Assembly: GCA_022072125.1 (NCBI GenBank)
Contig: JAJVIH010000016.1
Span: 105,205 to 169,204 of the forward strand
Length of the DNA stretch: 64,000 nt
From: Myxococcota bacterium
Lineage (GTDB): Bacteria > Myxococcota > JAJVIH01
Direction of reading: 5' to 3'
The position numbers and the translations under genes were made by a program. Within the stretch, counting starts at the first letter, position 1; every line of letters starts with the position of its first letter. Shown here in pieces: positions 8,713 to 16,954 of the stretch. Below the pieces are notes generated by a model. It was given only the letters and a program-made list of their open reading frames with translations. It did no database searches and was not told the origin of the DNA.

Positions 8713-8794
8713 ATTCACGGCCCCGGCTCAATTCGTCACCTGAACCACACACAAACGGCGCGCCACGTCTGAATAAGGCGGGCGCGATTTGGCC

Positions 8795-11700
8795 ATGCAC
8801 AAGACCGTCCTCACCCGTTGTCTGTCCGCCATTGGCGCCGCCACGCTGATATGCCTCGCCATGGGCGCGAACGCCCAGGACGCCAAGCCAACCGCGCCGC
8901 CGCGGGCGGCGACAACCACGGCCGCCGCCGCTCCTTCTGAAACCGCCCCCGTCCCGCGCGGCGCGGACACGGACTATATCGTGTCGCCCGCGGAACTGGT
9001 GATGCCGCCTTCCATGGTGCGAAGCAGCGCAACCCCCAGCGCATTCGTCATGCCAGGCGAAGGAGCCGGGTCTTCCGCCAGCCCGCCGGGCGGTGTCACG
9101 CCCGTGGCGGCGGACGCCATCCCCTCCAGCATGGCGGCGGAAAGCTCCCCCGCGACCGCGGCGCCCATCGCCGCGCCGAAGGGAAAAACCAAGGGCAAAG
9201 CCTTCACCGGCATTCAGGGGGTGGTGAGCGACGCCAAAACCGGCGAACCGCTGATCGAGGCCACGGTCAAGGTGATCAAGGGAGGCAAAGGCTCCGCCCA
9301 GACCGGCGTGGACGGCAAATACAAGCTCAAACTGCCGCCGGGGGATTACGATCTGCGCGTCTTCTACGAGATGTACAAGGGCCGCCAGATCAAGGGCGTC
9401 AACGTCGGCAAGGGTGCGCCCGTGGTGGTGGATGTCCAACTGGAAGCCGACTCCAGCGCGGTGCAGGAAGTGGTGGTCGAAGCCAAAGCCGACAAACGCA
9501 CCGAGGCGGCCATTTTGCAGGAGCGGCGCAAGGCGCCCGTGGTGGCGGACACCATCAGCGCGCAGGAGATGGCGCGCACTCCCGACAACAGCGCCTCCGA
9601 TGCGGTCAAGCGCGTGGTGTCGGTGACGGTGGTCAATGATCGCTACGTGGTGCTGCGCGGCCTCGGCGGACGTTATTCCCAGACCCTGTTGAACAACGTC
9701 TTCCTGCCCAGCCCGGAGCCGGACGAGCCGCAGACCCCGCTCGATCTGTTCCCCACCAACCTGTTGTCCAACATGCAGGTGGCCAAGACTTACGCCGCCG
9801 ACCTGCCGGGAACCTTCGGCGGCGGCACGCTGTTGATCGAAACCAACACCTATCCCTCCGATTTTGAACTGAAGCTCAAGCTCTCGGTTTCGGGCGACGA
9901 GCAGACGACCTTTCGCGGCGACAAGAAATCCTACGAAGGCGGCAGTCTGGACTGGCTGGGATGGGATGACGGCGGGCGCGGCCTGCCCGATGCGGTCCCT
10001 GGTGATCGCCCGGTGGATAGCGAAAAACTCGACCCCGCCGAACAGGAGAAGATCGGCGAATCCTTCCGGCGGACGTGGAGCGCCCGCGACACCACCGGCA
10101 TGCCCAACCTGAGTTTCAACGCCACCGCGGGCGACACCATTCCGCTGGGCGGCGTGAAGCTGGGGTATATCGGCAGCCTGACCTTCAACCGCCGCGAGGA
10201 AAACCAGCGATCGTATATCGCCATCGCCAAAATTGACGGGGAAGGGGATCAGGCCCAGGTCAAGCTGCGGGAAAGCGCGACCAGCAAGCGCGGAACCGAC
10301 AACACCACGGTCAGCGGCCTCGCCAACGTGGGGCTTCAGTTCAACCAGAACCACGATGTCAACGCGCTCCTGCTATACACCCACAACGGCGAAAACCAGG
10401 CGGAGTTCATCCGCGGCTATAACGAAACCGACTCGCAGGATTTTGAATCCACCCGCCTGCGGTTCATCTCGCGCGAACTGACCTTCAGCCAGCTTGCGGG
10501 CTTCCACCGCTTCACCCCGGCGGGCAGGCTGGAGTTGCGCTGGCAGGCCAACCTCGCGCTGACGGGGCGCGGCGAGCCCGACACCCGCGACATCGCCCAC
10601 AACGTGGTCCCCGATCTGGAGAACAACACCGAGAGCCTGCGTTTCAAGACCGGCCAGGGCAGCGCCGAGCGCTTCTTCTCGCGCTTGCGCGACACCACGG
10701 CGGGCGGCGGTCTGGGCTTCACGCTTCCGGTGGACAAACTGCAAATCAAATGGGGCGGCGCGCTGCAAAATTCCTCGCGCGATTTCGCGGCGCGGCGTTT
10801 TCGCTATGACATCCTCGCGCGCCGGACCGATCCCGCCGTGCTCTTCCTCAAGCCGGAGGAGATGCTTTCCAACGAGAATATCGGCCCCAATTTCGTGCTG
10901 GAAGAGCGCACCCTGCCCGAGGACGCCTACAAGGCCGGCCTGCTGGTGGCGGCGGGCTACGCCGCGGTGGACATCAACTACCTGGACCCGGTGCGGCTGA
11001 TTCCCGGCGTGCGCTATGAATACGCCAACCAGACGCTGAATCCGGGATCGCCCTTCGCCACCTCCGCCACTCCGCCAACAGGCGTGGATCGCACCGATTC
11101 CGACCTGCTGCCGGCCATGAACGCGGTCTGGGCCATCCGCGACGACCTGAACCTGCGCGCGGCCTACAGCTACACGCTGGTTCGTCCGCAGTTCCGCGAA
11201 CTGGCGCCCTTCCTGTATTTCGACTTCACCCGCCGCCGCCAGACCAGCGGCAACCCCAACCTGGACCGCTCGCGCATCCACAACGGCGATCTGCGTCTGG
11301 AGTGGTTCCCCAGCGGCAAGGAAGTGCTGGCCGCCAGCGGATTCATCAAGCGCTTTGAAAAACCCATCGAGCGTACGGTGGTGGGCGCCAACGGCGATGT
11401 CAGCTTCGCCAACGCCGAGGGCGCGCTCGCCGGAGGAGGAGAAATCGAGGGCCGTCTCTCGCTCTCGCGCATCACTCCGGCGCTGGAAGGCCTGCGCCTG
11501 GGCGCGAACGTCGCCTGGATCCATTCCAGCGTGGATTTGACCCGGCAGCAGGCCGCCATCTCGACCAGCCGGGAGCGTCCGCTCCAGGGACAATCACCCT
11601 ACGTCATCAATGGCGGGCTGACTTACGATCTGGAAAGCATCGGGCTCTCCACCGCGCTGCTCTACAACGTCTCCGGCGCGCGCATCGCCGACGTTGGTTT

Positions 11701-11911
11701 CGACAAACTGCCGGACATTTACGAACAGCCGATCCACCGGCTCGACGCCACGGTGTCCAAGACCTTGCCCGCGGGGTTCCGCGTCAAATTTGCGGCCGCC
11801 AATATCCTCAACGAGGACTTCGTCCTCACGCAGGGAGACCTGGTGGTGCAGCAATACCTCCCCGGCGTCAATCTTTCGTTGTCGCTGGAATGGAGTCCTC
11901 AACAACCATAA
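8795..11911 (+). CDS. TonB-dependent outer-membrane receptor with carboxypeptidase-regulatory-like domain
   Basis: At 1038 residues, it has a signal peptide (MHKTVLTRCLSAIGAATLIC..GANA). ATG 8795 is preferred over the TTG two codons earlier. Next come an Ala/Pro-rich low-complexity stretch, a CarboxypepD_reg-like beta domain (GIQGVVSDAKTGEPLIEATV..TGVDGKYKLKLPPGDYDL), a plug (VVADTISAQEMARTPDNSASDAVKRV..VLRGLGGRYSQTLLNNV) and a long barrel. The C-terminus (LSLSLEWSPQQP) does not end in the usual aromatic residue. The plug lacks an obvious substrate signature. Its location after tonB/exb genes and before a surface-type lipoprotein gene suggests a dedicated uptake system; I saw no convincing Fur box upstream, so the substrate is open. 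Confidence 0.92.
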   Translation: MHKTVLTRCLSAIGAATLICLAMGANAQDAKPTAPPRAATTTAAAAPSETAPVPRGADTDYIVSPAELVMPPSMVRSSATPSAFVMPGEGAGSSASPPGGVTPVAADAIPSSMAAESSPATAAPIAAPKGKTKGKAFTGIQGVVSDAKTGEPLIEATVKVIKGGKGSAQTGVDGKYKLKLPPGDYDLRVFYEMYKGRQIKGVNVGKGAPVVVDVQLEADSSAVQEVVVEAKADKRTEAAILQERRKAPVVADTISAQEMARTPDNSASDAVKRVVSVTVVNDRYVVLRGLGGRYSQTLLNNVFLPSPEPDEPQTPLDLFPTNLLSNMQVAKTYAADLPGTFGGGTLLIETNTYPSDFELKLKLSVSGDEQTTFRGDKKSYEGGSLDWLGWDDGGRGLPDAVPGDRPVDSEKLDPAEQEKIGESFRRTWSARDTTGMPNLSFNATAGDTIPLGGVKLGYIGSLTFNRREENQRSYIAIAKIDGEGDQAQVKLRESATSKRGTDNTTVSGLANVGLQFNQNHDVNALLLYTHNGENQAEFIRGYNETDSQDFESTRLRFISRELTFSQLAGFHRFTPAGRLELRWQANLALTGRGEPDTRDIAHNVVPDLENNTESLRFKTGQGSAERFFSRLRDTTAGGGLGFTLPVDKLQIKWGGALQNSSRDFAARRFRYDILARRTDPAVLFLKPEEMLSNENIGPNFVLEERTLPEDAYKAGLLVAAGYAAVDINYLDPVRLIPGVRYEYANQTLNPGSPFATSATPPTGVDRTDSDLLPAMNAVWAIRDDLNLRAAYSYTLVRPQFRELAPFLYFDFTRRRQTSGNPNLDRSRIHNGDLRLEWFPSGKEVLAASGFIKRFEKPIERTVVGANGDVSFANAEGALAGGGEIEGRLSLSRITPALEGLRLGANVAWIHSSVDLTRQQAAISTSRERPLQGQSPYVINGGLTYDLESIGLSTALLYNVSGARIADVGFDKLPDIYEQPIHRLDATVSKTLPAGFRVKFAAANILNEDFVLTQGDLVVQQYLPGVNLSLSLEWSPQQP

Positions 11912-11920
11912 GGAGAGACC

Positions 11921-13441
11921 ATGAAGCGTGCGAATTTCCTGATCACGATGCTGGCGCTCGCGGCCCTGTCGCTGATCGCCTGCAGCAGTGATGACAAGCT
12001 CGGCGGCAGCTCCGATGCTTCGGGCGTTGACGCCGCCGCCGGCGCGGGCAAGCCGGATACCGGAACCACCACCCCGGATACCGGCCCCGTCACGCCAGAC
12101 ACTGGAACCACTGACACCGGAACAACGGATACGGGAACCGCCGATACCGGAACGGCGGACACCGGAGAAACGGACACGGGTCCCACGGATACCGGCGCTC
12201 CAGACACCGGTCCTCCTCCCGCGGAAAAGATTGATGTCAGCGCCGATATCACCGGCGACACCACCTGGAAGGGCCAGAATACCTACACCCTGAAGAAGCA
12301 TATCTTCGTCAAGGGCGGCGCGCTGACCATCGAAGCGGGCGCCGTCATTCTGGGAGACAAGGGTTCGTCGCTGGTGGTGACCCAGAACGGACGCATCAAC
12401 GCCCAGGGAACCAAGGACAAGCCCATCGTGTTCACGAGTTCGCAGCCCGCGGGCAAGCGCGCCCCCGGCGACTGGGGCGGAGTCGTGTTGCTGGGCAAGG
12501 CGCCCATTAACATCACCGGCGGCTCGAACAAGGTGGAAGGCTTCCCCGTGACGGAAAACGAGACCGTCTATGGCGGAACCGACGCCGCCCACGACTGCGG
12601 AACCATCCAATACGCCCGCATCGAATTCGCCGGCTTCGAATTGGCCAAGGACAACGAACTGAACGGCCTGACCGCCGCCGGCTGCGGATCGAAGACCAAT
12701 ATTGACTACGTGCAGGTCCACCTGGGCCAGGATGACGGCGTGGAGATGTTCGGCGGAACCGCCAACCTCAAGCATATCGTCATCACCCAGCCCGACGATG
12801 ATGGCCTGGACTGGGACTTCGGCTGGACCGGCAAGGTGCAGTTCCTGGTCATCCAGCAGAACAAGCTGGTGGGGAATTACGGCTTCGAGTCGGACAACAA
12901 CGCCCAGAACAACGACGCGGCTCCGCGCTCGATGCCCGTCATCTGGAACGCCACCCTGGTGGGCTCGGACGCCGAGCCGGGCAAGGCCGGCAAGGAGCAG
13001 GGCGGCATGCTGCTGCGGCGCGGCACGGCGGGCAGGTTCGAGAACTTCATCATCACCCACTTCGCCGACTTCCCCATCAACATCGCGGATGAGTCCACCA
13101 CCAAACAGTGCGATGGAACCAACCTGGTGTTGAAGAACAGCATCCTGAATGACAACGGCAACACCAACAACTGGCCTGCCGACAAGAAGGATGACGACAA
13201 GGGCTTCGACGAAGGCGCTTACTTCAAAAAGGCCGAGTTCAAGAACCGTTTTGAAGATCCCATGCTGACGGACGCCAAGAATCTGACCGCTCCGGACTTC
13301 ACCCCGAAGGCGGGCGGCCCGGCGTTCACCGGCGGCGGGACGCCTCCGGCGGATGGCTTCTTCGATGACAAGGCCACCTTCGTGGGCGCCATGGGCGCCG
13401 ATGACTGGACCAAGGGCTGGACCGCCTATCCGGAAAACTGA
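11921..13441 (+). CDS. Lipoprotein with PDTG-repeat linker and probable right-handed beta-helix domain
   Basis: A 506-residue lipoprotein: signal peptide with lipobox LIAC (Cys21), then about 70 residues of Asp-Thr-Gly-Pro repeats ([14 protein letters not shown] type). The following domain has repeated short strands ([54 protein letters not shown]). These read like the parallel beta-helix proteins found beside TonB receptors. The start has GGAGAGA 4-5 bases upstream, 9 bases after the receptor stop, so the two are surely one operon. A role as surface-exposed partner of the receptor is inference. The gene ends before a strong terminator. Confidence 0.85.
   Translation: MKRANFLITMLALAALSLIACSSDDKLGGSSDASGVDAAAGAGKPDTGTTTPDTGPVTPDTGTTDTGTTDTGTADTGTADTGETDTGPTDTGAPDTGPPPAEKIDVSADITGDTTWKGQNTYTLKKHIFVKGGALTIEAGAVILGDKGSSLVVTQNGRINAQGTKDKPIVFTSSQPAGKRAPGDWGGVVLLGKAPINITGGSNKVEGFPVTENETVYGGTDAAHDCGTIQYARIEFAGFELAKDNELNGLTAAGCGSKTNIDYVQVHLGQDDGVEMFGGTANLKHIVITQPDDDGLDWDFGWTGKVQFLVIQQNKLVGNYGFESDNNAQNNDAAPRSMPVIWNATLVGSDAEPGKAGKEQGGMLLRRGTAGRFENFIITHFADFPINIADESTTKQCDGTNLVLKNSILNDNGNTNNWPADKKDDDKGFDEGAYFKKAEFKNRFEDPMLTDAKNLTAPDFTPKAGGPAFTGGGTPPADGFFDDKATFVGAMGADDWTKGWTAYPEN
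12055..12220 (+). repeat. Asp-Thr-Gly-Pro coding microrepeats
   Basis: An imperfect nucleotide repeat of about 15 bases (gata/cacc/tggaac units) encodes the DTGTTDTG linker of the lipoprotein. This is low-complexity coding sequence, likely variable between strains. Confidence 0.75.
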
Positions 13442-13475
13442 TTCCGGAAGTCCAGCGCTGAAGCAGCGTCAAAGC

Positions 13476-13512
13476 AAAACCGCCCGGCCTCTGACGAGAC
13501 CGGGCGGTTTTT
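13476..13512. terminator. Strong, probably bidirectional terminator
   Basis: AAAACCGCCCGG (13476-13487) pairs perfectly with CCGGGCGGTTTT (13500-13511) around a 12-base loop. There are T residues on the plus-strand side and A residues (T on the minus strand) on the other. It lies between two convergent genes and can end both transcripts. Confidence 0.85.
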
Positions 13513-13622
13513 GCGTGCGCCCATGCCGGGCGCGACCCGGCGGAGTGCAAGTCCTTGCAGGAGCAATCCCCCCGCCCGGCGGCCCCTATGCTGATCGGCC
13601 GCGGGAGCAGGCAAATTCCCGT

Positions 13623-15776
13623 TCACAGCGGATCGCAGGGGCCGTCGCAGGCGGCGGCGATCTCGCCGGTGGTCAGGAAGCGGATGATCTGCTTCTTCGA
13701 CGTGGCGGTTTCCCGCACGTTTCCATGCACCTTGTTGTCCGTGGAGGATGCGATGTTGGTCTCCGGCGGCGAATCCACCCTGAAATTAAAGTCCACGATT
13801 CCGTTGCGCACCGGGCCCGCCGCGGTTTGCAGGCCGAAAATATCGCCATTGTTCGGCGTGAGCTGGGTCAGGTTGGCGGCGCGGGCGAACTGGTGGGTCA
13901 CCAGATTGGTCACCTGGACATCCCCCAACCCATATTGCACCAGCACCTGCTTGACGGGCGTATCCGGGGTGATGGGGTCTCCGGTGATGTGGGCGTCATA
14001 GCCCGCGGATTCCGCCCGCGACCACAGCATTTGAAAGATCGCGATCAGAAGCTGGTGATCCACCGCGTCCTGGTAGCGCAATTTCATGATGTCGAAGAAT
14101 GGCTTGAAGTTGGTGCTGCGCGTCAGCATCCACGAGAAGCCGCTGCCGCCCACCCCCAGCACCGCCCGCCGGATGTCCTTCGACATGGCCACATAGGCCC
14201 CGCCCACGATGCTGCCCTGGCTGTTGCCGTAGAAGTGGGTATTCGCCGGATCAATCTGGATCTTGCCGTCCAGCGTCACCTCGCGATCGGCTCCCAGCTT
14301 GCCGTGCAACGCCTTGATCAGCAGCGCGCTGTTCAGAACACCCTGATGCAGGCGATCGGGGATGATCGAGAATCCCGCTGAATCAAACAGCGCATTACCG
14401 ACGATGGCGTCGTAGTCCTCGCGCGACATGCCTTTCCAGTCGGTGGCGGCGACGATCATCCCGGTTTCATTGGCGATCTCTTGCAGGTAATTGCCCTTCT
14501 TGTCGCCCAATTCCGCGCGTCCGTCGCCCAGAAGCCCATGGCCGTACTGCAAGACGCCCGCTTTTCCGCCGGTTTCGGCCAGCTTGCGCGGAATCATCAG
14601 GTAAAATGGCGCGGTCATGGTCCCCTTGGCCTGGGGATTGCCCTGGGCGTCCAGCATGCCGGCGAAGGTCGCTCCCGCCTTGCCGGAGTTGACGTACAGC
14701 GGAACCGTGTACGCGCCGCGGATGAACACGCTGATCTGGGGGGAGTAATCCTTTTCGACCGAGGCGATTTCGTACTGGGGACCATCAGCGGTTCCCTTCG
14801 CCAGCGCATCGTCGCGGATGAAGGCCATGCGGCTGGTGGCGTTGCGCTTGCTCTGGGTGGTGAAATCCCACGCCAGTTGCAGGTCCTTGCGGGGGATGCC
14901 GGCCTTTTCCAGCTCCACGAACATCAGTTCGTAGCGGGGCCGCCGCTCCTCCACCCCAAAGCGCGCGGTGGGGGCGTTGTCCCGGAAGATGCGGAACAGA
15001 TCGTATGGGCTCGCCGGCGATCCATCGGCCTTTTTCATGCCGCGGACCGCCACGATATAGCGGGCGGCGTTCTTCAGCCGCGCCGCCGGACGAATGAAAA
15101 TGATCCGGCGTTTGTCCTCCGTCACCACGCGATCCATCTCCACCCAGTGCGGTACGCGCGCGCCTGTCGAGGGATCGAACAGCACCGTGGGGTGATCCTT
15201 CTCCAGGGATTTTTCGATGTTGTTTTGCCCCGCCACTCCGGTCAGCGTGGCCTGACCGAGATGGAACATGATGGGCGTGGCGTGGGAGAAGCCATCGAGC
15301 GACGCCAGGTCGGGCGGCAGCGCGGGGGCGTTGTCCACATTCCACGGCGCGGCGTCCTTGGGAATATCCACGCGCAGGCCGGTTTCCGTGGACTTGTCGG
15401 TCTTCGTCCAGTGGTTGGATGGGAAGGGCAGCAGGCATTTCAGTTCCACCGTGTCATCGCAGCGGGAAATGTCGCGGATGGGCGGGCTGGTATCTCCCGG
15501 CTGGGCGTCGGTGGGGCCGCTATCGGCGGATCCGGCGTCCGCGGGTCCGCCGCCATCGTCCGGGGTTGCGTCCGCGGCATTGGCGTCCGCCGGAGCAGTA
15601 TCGGCGGGCCCGGCGTCCGGCGGGGCCGAATCCCCGGCGGAAGAATCTCCCTGGGCCGTATCGCCCGCGCCGCTGTCCGTGGCGGAGTCCGCGCCGTTAT
15701 CGCTGGAGCAGCCGTGCAGGGCCGCGCCAAACGCCAGTATCCACAGGGAGAAGAAGGAAAGCCTGAAATGCCGCAT
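13623..15776 (-). CDS. Secreted lipoprotein with alpha/beta-hydrolase-like domain
   Basis: ATG 15776 has GGAGGA 4-5 bases upstream, giving 717 residues. It has a signal peptide with lipobox LHGC, followed by an Asp/Ala/Gly/Pro-rich linker of about 75 residues. The mature domain starts CDDTVELKCLLPFPSNHW. A nucleophile-elbow motif G-N-S-Q-G-S centres on Ser519 and is preceded by a GHG motif (LQYGHGLLGDG), as in alpha/beta hydrolases. Two Cys near the C-terminus (AACDGPCDPL) may form a disulphide. I believe related proteins occur in myxobacteria; the substrate is unknown. It stands alone, convergent with the receptor operon. Confidence 0.8.
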   Translation of the reverse strand: MRHFRLSFFSLWILAFGAALHGCSSDNGADSATDSGAGDTAQGDSSAGDSAPPDAGPADTAPADANAADATPDDGGGPADAGSADSGPTDAQPGDTSPPIRDISRCDDTVELKCLLPFPSNHWTKTDKSTETGLRVDIPKDAAPWNVDNAPALPPDLASLDGFSHATPIMFHLGQATLTGVAGQNNIEKSLEKDHPTVLFDPSTGARVPHWVEMDRVVTEDKRRIIFIRPAARLKNAARYIVAVRGMKKADGSPASPYDLFRIFRDNAPTARFGVEERRPRYELMFVELEKAGIPRKDLQLAWDFTTQSKRNATSRMAFIRDDALAKGTADGPQYEIASVEKDYSPQISVFIRGAYTVPLYVNSGKAGATFAGMLDAQGNPQAKGTMTAPFYLMIPRKLAETGGKAGVLQYGHGLLGDGRAELGDKKGNYLQEIANETGMIVAATDWKGMSREDYDAIVGNALFDSAGFSIIPDRLHQGVLNSALLIKALHGKLGADREVTLDGKIQIDPANTHFYGNSQGSIVGGAYVAMSKDIRRAVLGVGGSGFSWMLTRSTNFKPFFDIMKLRYQDAVDHQLLIAIFQMLWSRAESAGYDAHITGDPITPDTPVKQVLVQYGLGDVQVTNLVTHQFARAANLTQLTPNNGDIFGLQTAAGPVRNGIVDFNFRVDSPPETNIASSTDNKVHGNVRETATSKKQIIRFLTTGEIAAACDGPCDPL

Positions 15777-15924
15777 GGGGTCCTCCGAAAGTTCCGTCAT
15801 CGTCCCGTAACGCAATCCGGACCGCGCTGTAAAGGCTGAAGGTCTCGGACCTCATTGATGAAGGTGTTTGGCGGAAGGGCGCCGGCGTGGCCGGATATGT
15901 GCGTCAGGGAGATATGAAGTTGAT

Positions 15925-15943
15925 CCCGCCGCCCGGCGGCGGG
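15925..15943 (-). terminator. GC-rich hairpin downstream of the DUF1826 gene
   Basis: CCCGCCG (15925-15931) and CGGCGGG (15937-15943) pair perfectly around a 5-base loop, 15 bases beyond the stop codon of the minus-strand gene. There is no T tract, so termination by this element is only plausible. Confidence 0.35.
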
Positions 15944-15957
15944 AAATCCGGATCAAT

Positions 15958-16725
15958 TCATTGGCGCGGAAAAAACCCGCCCGGATAGAGGGCATCCAGC
16001 TTGAGAATCAGGCGTGGACCAGCCGCCGGATCATGGGGCGGGGAACGGTGAACCAGCCCGTTTCCCTCATTGCCGGGCCAGGCTTCGCCTTTCATCCAGG
16101 CCACCCAACCGCGGGACAATTGCCGGACCTTCGCGCCGGGTTTCATCACCGCCGCGTTGGCTTCCTCAAAACTTCCATGCCCCGGGCAACCCAGTTCGCC
16201 GCGGATCACATCGTGGTTGTCAAGCCACAGGGTTCCCGCTCCATGGTATGAGCACAGCGCGCGGACAGGAACATGGTCGGAGTGAAATTTGCGGCACATG
16301 TCCGAACTGACGCTGACCAGCGTCACCCGGATGATCTCCGGCCGCAGCGTCCTCGCGATCAGCCGCGCCAGCAGATTCACATCGGCCTCCATGGCGCACC
16401 GGTTTTCCTGGCTGGCCTGGCGGGGCAACCTTTTCAGATCGGGAAAACGCCATGCCTCATGTGTTCCATCGCGGACGGCCAGTCCAGTGGAAAATTCCAG
16501 ATCCCCGCAACGCGCCAGGGCGGCGAGAAATCCAGGATCCAGCGCCGGCGTGGGACGCATCCACACAAAAAGGTTGATCCCGGAATGGACGATTCCAGCC
16601 AGGCCATCCGGTTGTCCGGAATACCGATGTGCTTCCATGAGATGAAAGAAAGAAGGACCAGCGGCGCCGTGGGATGATTGCGAGAAGGAGAGGAATGCCG
16701 CCGGTCCTTCATGGCGAAATGCCAC
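15958..16725 (-). CDS. DUF1826 family protein
   Basis: A 255-residue protein (226 if started at the internal ATG 16638) with the DUF1826 core: SSDMCRKFHSDHVPVRALCSYHGAGTLWL and a C-terminal RSPP....RLILKLD. Neither the GTG at 16725 nor ATG 16638 has a good ribosome site, so the start is uncertain. In proteobacteria DUF1826 genes are often linked to COG0523 GTPases and zinc-responsive regulation. No such GTPase is adjacent here, but an AT-rich 23-bp palindrome lies 28 bases upstream of the GTG. The conserved Cys/His residues fit metal binding, which is inference. Confidence 0.75.
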   Translation of the reverse strand: MAFRHEGPAAFLSFSQSSHGAAGPSFFHLMEAHRYSGQPDGLAGIVHSGINLFVWMRPTPALDPGFLAALARCGDLEFSTGLAVRDGTHEAWRFPDLKRLPRQASQENRCAMEADVNLLARLIARTLRPEIIRVTLVSVSSDMCRKFHSDHVPVRALCSYHGAGTLWLDNHDVIRGELGCPGHGSFEEANAAVMKPGAKVRQLSRGWVAWMKGEAWPGNEGNGLVHRSPPHDPAAGPRLILKLDALYPGGFFPRQ

Positions 16726-16752
16726 GATTGAATTTCTATAGCATTCAGTAAT

Positions 16753-16775
16753 TTATTGCAATTTAATTGTGATAA
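16753..16775 (-). promoter_or_regulatory. 23-bp imperfect palindrome upstream of the DUF1826 gene (metalloregulator-type operator candidate)
   Basis: The core CAATT-T-AATTG is perfect, flanked by TTAT and ATAA; 18 of 23 positions are symmetric. It sits in a markedly AT-rich stretch (16735-16810) that also looks promoter-like. Length and symmetry resemble Fur/Zur-family sites, and DUF1826 genes are often zinc-regulated, but the sequence is not a textbook Zur box. Confidence 0.45.
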
Positions 16776-16954
16776 TGTAAAGAAAAAATTTCATAACCAT
16801 TTGAAATAGCTGGTCTATTCGTCATCGAGTTTTGTATATCCAGGCGGCGCCCGGGCAAAATCCAGAGTTCTGAATGGGGGCGCATGGCTTTTGATCCAGC
16901 GAACCGGAGAGTACGGCGGCCCGGGGGAACGATTCCCCGCCGCGAACAGGACAA

